From an uncultured Oscillospiraceae bacterium (GTDB lineage Bacteria; Bacillota; Clostridia; Oscillospirales; Oscillospiraceae): 18,528 nucleotides of DNA. The notes beneath the pieces are model-generated. The model was not told where the DNA came from, did not search any database, and worked only from the letters and a program-made list of their open reading frames with translations. This document shows positions 13,703-18,528 of this stretch, in pieces. Positions within the stretch are counted from its first letter, which is position 1, and the number at the start of each line of letters is the position of its first letter. The position numbers and the translations under genes were made by a program. The stretch covers positions 1 through 18,528 of the forward strand of contig CAJUAC010000057.1 of the NCBI GenBank assembly GCA_910583885.1, read 5' to 3'.

Positions 13703-16639
13703 TTAGTTGCTCTGGATTTTTTCAAACTCTGCGACGACCTTTACCTGCCGGTCCGGCATGGTGAAGGAATATTTCCCATCGCCCTTCTCCCGCAGGACCA
13801 GCTCCTTGCCGCCTGCGGCGGTAACAGTAATGCTGGATAACATATAGCCCTTGTCGGGATGGGCAGACAGGTTTACCCGGTCGCCCTCTGCCGCAAAGCG
13901 GTCAGCGGTGATGATTTGACCGTGCTCAGACGGAGGGATGGAGACAAAATTTGTTTCTGGGGTGGAGGCGGTACGTCTCCACCGGGCATATACCGTGGTG
14001 TCCCCGGCAAAGACGGTAGAAGTGGTCACACGGGTGCCGTCCGCCAGATACCAGCCCTCAAAGCGGTGGCCGTTCCAGGACAGCACGGGCAGGGAGGCAA
14101 GCCGCCCGTCTGTGCCGGTGGTCATTGCAGAGACCGTCACAGGTGCGTCACCAGCATCGAAGGAAATCGTGTGGGAGGCAGCAGGCTGGGCTGGTGTTTC
14201 CTCCTCGTATTCCATGATAAAGTCACTAAAGCCGTCAATCTTGAAAGAAACATACCACTGTCCGCTGGCTGCATCCTGGTACGGGGTGGAGGACAGCGTC
14301 ACCGGAACCAGCTTTCCCCCGTGGAAATGCCACAGCTTGAAGGTATGGGGCTTTAACTTCTGCGCCGGGATGGGCATGGTGACACGGATGGGAACCTCCA
14401 GTTCCGCCACATTGTTATTTGCGCCCTCAATCAGCTTCATGGAGAAACGGAAGGTCTCTGTATTGTCCTGATCCGGCACCTGGATGGTGCCGTCCTCCGG
14501 GTGGCCGATCTCCAAACGGACACTTTTGCTGTAGTCAAAGTTCAGCTTTGCGCCAGTAACCTTGACACTGGTATCAACAAAGCCCAGTCCAGCCTCAACC
14601 GCAATCTCTGCCGAACCGCCGATATTTTTTTCCAGTTCCTCAATCTTATCAAAGATAGCCGAGCCCAGTTTGTCTATTGCATCCTTCAGATCACCCTTGG
14701 CGATACTCTCAAGTGTCTCCTTGATCTTTTCAGCGGAGGCGTCAATAATGCTCTCCAGCTTATCGGCAATCGAATCGGAGGGAGGATTGGGCTCTCCTGG
14801 GTCCCCTGGAGCTGTGTACGTCCACCGGGCCGATTCTATTATTTCACTGCCCTCATAAAGGGGGCCGCCCTCCAGAACGTCTTCTGGCCTTCCCACAGAC
14901 CGGAGGGTGAGGTAGTAGGTGCCGCTTGGAAGCCCCTCCAGAGATACCCTATAGGAGTATGCCTGCGCACCCGCTGTCTGGATTTCTTCTGTCACGGTTT
15001 TGACCGGAGCTGCCGGGTTTTCCGCATCATAAATATTGATTTGGTAGCAATCCCGGGTCAATCCAGACATCGACCATTTGACTGGCAGCACATTTGTATC
15101 CGCATCAACGCTGTAGCAGGTTAAATGCTCCGGCGCAGCCAGCTTTACAGGGATAATCCCATCAGTACAGTGGATGAAATCATCCGACCAACTGATATAC
15201 TCTCCTGCCGTTTCTTCCATCAGCTTCCACGCAGCGATTGAATTGTCAAAATAGATATCCCTTCCCTTCTTTACCAATACAACACCATCTGATCCGAAGG
15301 CGCTTCCATCTATACTGGTGACAGAGGCTGGGATATGAATACTCGTCAAACTGCTGCAACCAGTAAATGCAGACGCCCCAATAGAAGTCACGCTGTTCGG
15401 AATGGTTATATCCATCAGACCACTGCAATTCCAGAATGTAGACCCGTTAATAGAAGTGACACCGTCAGGAATCGTGATATCCGTCAGACTTTTGCACCAT
15501 GCGAAAGCACCTCCCCCAATGGAAGTAACACTGTCAGGGATGATAATGCTCTCTAAGTTGCCGCAACCTTCAAATGCATTATCTTCAATGGTAGCGACAC
15601 CGTCAGGGATTGTGATGCTGGTCAATCCCGAATGTTCAAATACCCGGCACGCAATGGTTGTGATGCCGGCAGGGAGAGTAATCTCTGTCAAACTACTGCA
15701 ACCATGAAATGTATTGCTTCCAATGGAAGTGATACTGTTTGGCAAAGTGACATTTACCAGACTGCTGCAATCTCCGAACGCAATTTCATCAATGCACGTA
15801 ACGCCGTCAGGTATGGTAATATTTTCAAGCTTTCTACACTGACTAAATGCACAACGCTCAATAGAAGTGACACTGTCAGGGATCGTAACATCCGACAGAT
15901 TCGTACAGCCATAGAACATGTCACGCACAATAGAAGTAAGACCATCTGGGAGGGTAACACCGGTTAAGCCAGTGCTCTCTTTGAATGCACCCTGCCCAAT
16001 CAGGGTGACACTGTCAGGGACTGCGATGCTTGTCAACCCAGTGCAGCCACCAAATGCATTTTCCAAAATAGAAGTGACGCTATCAGGAATCGTGACACCT
16101 GTTAGCCTGCTGCAATCATCAAATGCATAGCTCCCGATAGAAGTGACGCTGTCAGGAACCGTGTATTCACCAGTTTTTGTCGTGGGGCAATGAACCAGAT
16201 TGGTTTTTGTTATATCGAACAAGACGCCATCTTCTACGATATAGTTACGGTTTTGAGGATCAATCACTAGATCTGTCAAGCTGTTGCAGCCAATAAATGT
16301 ACGCGGCCAGATATATATGACACTGCTGGGGATCGTGATACTTGTCAGCTTACTGCATTGCCAAAACGCTTGGTCTCCAATAGTAGTGACTGGCATCCCA
16401 TCAATTTGTTCGGGAATGGTGACGCTTGCAGCGGATTCGTCACAATCTGTAATCGTAATCTTGCCATCATTCACCTCATAGGTCAAGCTTTCATAGGTCA
16501 GCGCATCCGCCAGAGGAATGACATGTCCGTCAACGCCCCCATTGTCTGTAGCAGGTACCCCCTCTGCCAGTGCCGTCCCTAGCAGTAAGGGCAGCGCCAT
16601 ACATAGCGCCAGCAGGGTTGATAGCAACCGTTTTTTCAT
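13703..16639 (-). CDS. secreted BspA-like leucine-rich-repeat protein, phase-variable candidate
   Basis: The product is 978 residues. A signal peptide (KKRLLSTLLALCMALPLLL, cleavage near ALA at 23-25) comes first. About 15 LRR_5/BspA-type repeats of 23 residues follow at roughly 78-450, with consensus IPDSVTSIGxxAFxxCxxL. Then come a fibronectin III-like region (about 499-608), a helical stretch (622-675), a beta-rich region (676-812), a Listeria-Bacteroides (InlB B-type) repeat around 824-888 (GHRFEGWYLADGT), and a last bacterial repeat domain (895-974). No LPxTG sorting signal, C-terminal helix or dockerin is present, so retention at the surface is unclear. BspA-type LRR proteins typically bind host matrix or other bacteria. 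AGGAGG sits 9 nt before ATG, but no fixed promoter does. Expression probably depends on the invertible segment at 16691-16882. Confidence 0.9.
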   Translation of the reverse strand: MKKRLLSTLLALCMALPLLLGTALAEGVPATDNGGVDGHVIPLADALTYESLTYEVNDGKITITDCDESAASVTIPEQIDGMPVTTIGDQAFWQCSKLTSITIPSSVIYIWPRTFIGCNSLTDLVIDPQNRNYIVEDGVLFDITKTNLVHCPTTKTGEYTVPDSVTSIGSYAFDDCSRLTGVTIPDSVTSILENAFGGCTGLTSIAVPDSVTLIGQGAFKESTGLTGVTLPDGLTSIVRDMFYGCTNLSDVTIPDSVTSIERCAFSQCRKLENITIPDGVTCIDEIAFGDCSSLVNVTLPNSITSIGSNTFHGCSSLTEITLPAGITTIACRVFEHSGLTSITIPDGVATIEDNAFEGCGNLESIIIPDSVTSIGGGAFAWCKSLTDITIPDGVTSINGSTFWNCSGLMDITIPNSVTSIGASAFTGCSSLTSIHIPASVTSIDGSAFGSDGVVLVKKGRDIYFDNSIAAWKLMEETAGEYISWSDDFIHCTDGIIPVKLAAPEHLTCYSVDADTNVLPVKWSMSGLTRDCYQINIYDAENPAAPVKTVTEEIQTAGAQAYSYRVSLEGLPSGTYYLTLRSVGRPEDVLEGGPLYEGSEIIESARWTYTAPGDPGEPNPPSDSIADKLESIIDASAEKIKETLESIAKGDLKDAIDKLGSAIFDKIEELEKNIGGSAEIAVEAGLGFVDTSVKVTGAKLNFDYSKSVRLEIGHPEDGTIQVPDQDNTETFRFSMKLIEGANNNVAELEVPIRVTMPIPAQKLKPHTFKLWHFHGGKLVPVTLSSTPYQDAASGQWYVSFKIDGFSDFIMEYEEETPAQPAASHTISFDAGDAPVTVSAMTTGTDGRLASLPVLSWNGHRFEGWYLADGTRVTTSTVFAGDTTVYARWRRTASTPETNFVSIPPSEHGQIITADRFAAEGDRVNLSAHPDKGYMLSSITVTAAGGKELVLREKGDGKYSFTMPDRQVKVVAEFEKIQSN
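15290..16408 (-). repeat. 69-bp coding repeats (BspA-type LRR array)
   Basis: About 15 imperfect in-frame copies of a 23-residue unit encode the LRR domain; one 35-residue insertion follows the second copy. The third- and fourth-position Ser/Asp and the AFxxC core are well kept. The DNA copies have diverged, so recent copy-number change is not obvious. Confidence 0.85.
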
Positions 16640-16670
16640 GAACTCTTTCCTCCTGATATTTTTTACTACG

Positions 16671-16690
16671 GAATTGTCATTCCGTGGTAG
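16671..16690. repeat. left inverted repeat of the promoter switch (recombination site)
   Basis: GAATTGTCATTCCGTGGTAG is the exact reverse complement of 16883-16902. The site is itself palindromic (GGAAT, 4-nt centre, ATTCC), as expected for a tyrosine recombinase core with two binding arms. Its outer arm lacks two bases compared with the right site (CTACGG versus CTACCACGG on the matching strand). Confidence 0.9.
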
Positions 16691-16882
16691 CCAGTTAAAG
16701 GGGAAATGTCCGCTTCTTATTTTTTAGAAAAAGGTTGCATGAAAACTTTCAAACGCAAGCCTGTTTGAGAAATAATTGGGAACAGGTTTTGCTTTGCTAT
16801 GTCTGAAAGTTCATTTACGCCTTGAAAAATTTTTCTCCCAATGTTACAATACAATCAATCCGCCCTATGTACGAGGGGCAAA
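16691..16882. other. invertible promoter segment (current orientation OFF for the LRR gene)
   Basis: This AT-rich 192-bp stretch lies between perfect 20-bp inverted repeats, upstream of the LRR gene and next to a tyrosine recombinase gene. It holds one strong promoter facing right and an internal dyad (AACTTTCA 16744-16751, TGAAAGTT 16804-16811; CCTGTT and AACAGG inside it). Inversion would move the promoter boxes to about 16746-16751 and 16723-16728 facing left, with a 77-nt leader to the LRR start codon. No gene is encoded here. Confidence 0.85.
16822..16850 (+). promoter_or_regulatory. promoter inside the invertible segment
   Basis: TTGAAA (16822-16827) and TACAAT (16845-16850) are 17 nt apart, the best promoter in the segment. 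The leftward strand has only poor matches. In this orientation transcription would begin near 16857 and run straight into the terminator at 16883-16917. Confidence 0.8.
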
Positions 16883-16917
16883 CTACCACGGAATGACAAT
16901 TCTGTGGTAGTTTTTTT
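16883..16917. repeat. right inverted repeat of the switch, doubling as a terminator
   Basis: CTACCACGGAATGACAATTC (16883-16902) is the perfect inverted copy of the left site. With the following TGTGGTAG it forms a nearly perfect 28-bp palindrome: 12-bp stem with one G-U pair and a GACA loop. Seven T follow at 16911-16917, which makes an intrinsic terminator for rightward transcripts. The recombinase stop codon overlaps the end of this T run. Confidence 0.88.
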
Positions 16918-17749
16918 ACATCACCAGCCGCATCCGCTCCAGCTGCTTGCGGTGGGTATACCCGGATTCCATGGTGTAAATCCGGGTCGTCTCAATGCTG
17001 GCATGTCCCAGGATATCCGCCAGCCGTACGATATCCTTCTCCAACCCATAGTACGTCCGGGCAAACAGGTGCCGTAAATTGTGAGGGAACACCTTGCCCG
17101 GTTCCACCCCGGCCTCCTGGCACAGCCCCTTCATCTCCGACCAAATGTTGCTCCTATCCAGCGGCCTGCCGCTGCGGGTAACAAAAACCGCCCCCTCCAC
17201 AATCCCATGCTTCCGGGCATAGCGCAGCAGCAGCGTTTGCAGCTTCCCGGGCAGGAAGACTGTCCGCCGCTTGCCTTTATTGTCTACCTCGACCCATCCC
17301 CGTTTCGCCGCCTCCACGGTAAAGAACCGCAGTTCCCCGACCCGTATCCCGGTGGAGCAGATGGCCTCCATAACCAGCAGCAGGCGCTCATTGCCGCGCC
17401 GCACTGCCGCCGCCAGCAGGCGGCGGTACTCATTTTCCGTCAACTCCCGGGCCTCATCCCGGAAAATCTGCTTCTGCTGCCTTACCGCCTTGAGCCTGCA
17501 TCCCTCTATCCCCAGAAATGCAAACAATTGGTTGAGGGCGGCCACCGCGCCGTTAACCCCGGCAGGGGTGCGGGTTACAGCAAGCTGTACCTTGTAGTCC
17601 AGGGCAAGCGCCTGGTTTACCTCCCGGCCCTCCAGCCAGGCAGCAAACCGCCCTGCCTCCCGGCAGTACTTCTCCACTGTCGCTGCACTCCTCTCTTCCC
17701 CCCTCAGATAGGCAGTAAACCCCTCAATTTCCTGACATCCTATCAACAT
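16916..17749 (-). CDS. tyrosine recombinase (probable promoter invertase)
   Basis: The product is 277 residues from ATG 17749, with AAAGGGGG 9 nt upstream; ATG 17758 and a GTG at 17833 are alternatives. The N-terminal SAM-like core-binding domain spans about 5-95. The catalytic domain has the full residue set: Arg in TGIRVGEL, Lys in NKGKRRTV, HNLRH, the His in ILGHASIETT, and the nucleophile Tyr in TRIYTMES. It cuts and rejoins DNA through a 3'-phosphotyrosine. Its 3' end abuts the right inverted repeat of the switch, which points to those repeats as its substrate. No excisionase, integration genes or phage genes accompany it, so an integrase of a larger element is less likely. Its start is buried in a perfect palindrome that may throttle translation. 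Confidence 0.9.
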   Translation of the reverse strand: MLIGCQEIEGFTAYLRGEERSAATVEKYCREAGRFAAWLEGREVNQALALDYKVQLAVTRTPAGVNGAVAALNQLFAFLGIEGCRLKAVRQQKQIFRDEARELTENEYRRLLAAAVRRGNERLLLVMEAICSTGIRVGELRFFTVEAAKRGWVEVDNKGKRRTVFLPGKLQTLLLRYARKHGIVEGAVFVTRSGRPLDRSNIWSEMKGLCQEAGVEPGKVFPHNLRHLFARTYYGLEKDIVRLADILGHASIETTRIYTMESGYTHRKQLERMRLVM

Positions 17750-17758
17750 ATAGACCAT

Positions 17759-17799
17759 CCCCCTTTTGTGTACTATCCATAGTGTTACACAAAAGGGGG
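17759..17799 (-). promoter_or_regulatory. palindrome covering the recombinase ribosome binding site
   Basis: CCCCCTTTTGTGTA (17759-17772) and TACACAAAAGGGGG (17786-17799) form a perfect 14-bp inverted repeat with a 13-nt spacer. On the minus-strand mRNA the AAAAGGGGG arm is the recombinase Shine-Dalgarno, so the hairpin would hide it. It could also be a protein-binding operator. A weak promoter (TTGAAA 17858-17863, TAACTG 17835-17840, spacer 17) lies upstream. Confidence 0.7.
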
Positions 17800-17864
17800 A
17801 AAGTTGTACCAATCCGTGAAAGAATTTTTTCACACAGTTAACGGCCTATATGCCCTGTTTCAAA

Positions 17865-17898
17865 TTCTTTTTGATTCTTTTTCTTTTCAGAAAAAGAC
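17865..17898. repeat. right copy of the inverted AT-rich boundary motif
   Basis: The 22 bases 17865-17886 are identical to the reverse complement of 13613-13634 and again lead into an A/T hairpin (TCTTTTTC against GAAAAAGA). GTTTCA precedes both copies. The region 17899-18026 holds no gene; it shows a TGTTTT-N7-AAAACA dyad at 17981-17999. Confidence 0.7.
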
Positions 17899-18026
17899 TG
17901 GCTGCCGATTTCCTGTCCTTCCATTTCCCGGGTAATCCTCCGTAGGAAGATGCACCAAAAGGCCGCATGACAAAGACAAATGTTTTGTACAAGAAAACAA
18001 ATCTTTTTTCAACGGACAAAAAAACG

Positions 18027-18056
18027 TTGACGCAGGCAAAATCCCTGTGTTACGAT
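18027..18056 (+). promoter_or_regulatory. promoter for the glutamate dehydrogenase gene
   Basis: TTGACG (18027-18032) and TACGAT (18051-18056) are 18 nt apart. A CAACG/CGTTG dyad (18010-18014 and 18025-18029) overlaps the -35 box, and a GGGAGGG/CCCTCCC hairpin (18083-18089 and 18093-18099) sits in the leader; both are candidate control elements. Confidence 0.65.
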
Positions 18057-18131
18057 TTACTCAATTAAAGAACCGGCGCAGAGGGAGGGTATCCCTCCCA
18101 ACGGCCGGAATTCAGCTTGGAGGCATAAACA

Positions 18132-18528
18132 ATGAGTATTCAAAACGAGTATTTAAATGGCCTGATGGAGCGTGTGATCCAGCGCAACCCGGCAGAGCCG
18201 GAGTTCCACCAGGCGGTACGTGAGGTCCTCTCCTCCCTCTCCCCCGTGGTGGAGGCCCAACCGGCATATATCACAGAGGGTGTGATGGATTGCCTGGTGG
18301 AGCCGGAGCGGATCATCAAATTCCGGGTCCCCTGGGAGGACGAGCAGGGCAAAGTCCACGTCAACCGGGGGTTCCGGGTGCAGTTCAATAGCGCCATCGG
18401 CCCCTACAAGGGCGGGCTGCGCTTCCACCCCTCTGTCTACGAGGGCATTATCAAGTTCTTGGGCTTTGAGCAAATTTTCAAAAACAGCCTCACCGGCCTG
18501 CCCATCGGCGGCGGCAAGGGCGGCAGCG
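18132..18528 (+). CDS. gdhA: NADP-type glutamate dehydrogenase, N-terminal part (3' end outside window)
   Basis: The first 132 residues are present and the frame is open to the window edge. The N-terminal helical segment (YLNGLMERVIQRNPAEPEFHQAV) and VPWEDEQGKVHVNRGFRVQFNSAIGPYKGGLRFHP, quoted here as adjoining pieces, are typical of hexameric small-subunit GDH. The PYKGGLRFHPSV loop carries the glutamate-binding Lys, and GGGKGG near the end is the second substrate loop. The enzyme interconverts 2-oxoglutarate plus ammonia and glutamate, connecting nitrogen assimilation with the citrate synthase branch at the other end of the window. The start at 18132 has GGAGG (18119-18123) 8 nt upstream. 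Coenzyme preference is inferred from the family resemblance, since the Rossmann domain is not included. Confidence 0.92.
   Translation, partial: MSIQNEYLNGLMERVIQRNPAEPEFHQAVREVLSSLSPVVEAQPAYITEGVMDCLVEPERIIKFRVPWEDEQGKVHVNRGFRVQFNSAIGPYKGGLRFHPSVYEGIIKFLGFEQIFKNSLTGLPIGGGKGGS

Noticed and set aside
15290..16408. Regularly spaced repeats that could suggest a CRISPR array
   Set aside because: The period is exactly 69 bp, in frame, and encodes BspA-type leucine-rich repeats; there are no unique spacers and no cas genes.
16883..16917. Right palindrome as an ordinary terminator only
   Set aside because: Its 20-bp core is repeated perfectly in inverted orientation 193 bp away at a place where a terminator would serve no purpose; both roles are kept.
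16916..17749. Recombinase as the integrase of a prophage or conjugative element
   Set aside because: No excisionase, replication, relaxase, phage structural genes or tRNA target are nearby, and the invertible repeats beside it give a simpler explanation.
17750..17833. N-terminal extension of the recombinase from GTG 17833
   Set aside because: The extension has no Shine-Dalgarno and runs through the perfect palindrome, whereas ATG 17749 has a G-rich RBS at normal spacing and begins at the usual recombinase N-terminal domain.

Overview
The window is a high-GC stretch of about 18.5 kb of bacterial chromosome. It has strong AGGAGG-type ribosome binding sites, TTGaca/TAtaaT promoters, an ECF-transporter S component, a type III pantothenate kinase, selenium-trafficking genes and a BspA-like leucine-rich-repeat protein. 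Together these fit a gut Clostridia member of the Oscillospiraceae type (Flavonifractor/Lawsonibacter/Dysosmobacter-like). That placement is inference from gene content, not a search.

Layout. (1) 1-1184: the 3' part of a citrate synthase gene, then a small P-loop protein with a strong terminator. (2) 1207-2809: an ECF-type sigma factor overlapping a single-pass membrane protein, probably its partner or anti-sigma, behind a possible ECF-type promoter. (3) 2835-4040 (minus): a HemW-like radical SAM protein with its own promoter. (4) 4132-7259: a selenium/sulfur module. A YedE-like transporter, a TusA/YedF-like protein and a DUF3343 protein form a minus-strand operon, divergent from a PLP cysteine desulfurase; promoters with 17-nt spacers are visible in both directions. 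(5) 7328-7885 (minus): yjdF behind a structured leader that looks like a yjdF riboswitch with a built-in anti-SD sequence. (6) 7916-11326 (minus): a SEDS-family (RodA/FtsW) protein, and a MoxR AAA+ ATPase translationally overlapped with a CoxE-like VWA protein. (7) 11474-13588 (plus): a cysteine-rich DUF2284 protein, type III pantothenate kinase, and an ECF S component that by context may import pantothenate. (8) 13600-17890: a distinct, more AT-rich module described below. (9) 18027-18528: promoter and 5' part of NADP-type glutamate dehydrogenase.

The most interesting system is in region 8. A secreted 978-residue leucine-rich-repeat (BspA-like) protein has no visible fixed promoter. Just upstream of it lies a 192-bp segment bounded by a perfect 20-bp inverted repeat, and a complete tyrosine recombinase gene ends 5 nt beyond the outer end of the right recombination site. 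The segment carries one good promoter (TTGAAA, 17 nt, TACAAT), which in this assembly points away from the LRR gene. Inversion between the repeats would place it 77 nt upstream of the LRR start codon behind a good ribosome binding site. I read this as a phase-variable promoter switch captured in the OFF orientation. The right recombination site doubles as a terminator (12-bp stem plus seven T) that would stop the OFF-oriented transcript. A perfect 14-bp palindrome covers the recombinase ribosome binding site, and inverted copies of a 22-bp AT-rich motif bracket the whole module.

The selenium genes, the MoxR/VWA pair and the DUF2284 protein are also close together. This suggests, but does not show, that the organism matures a selenium-dependent molybdenum hydroxylase.
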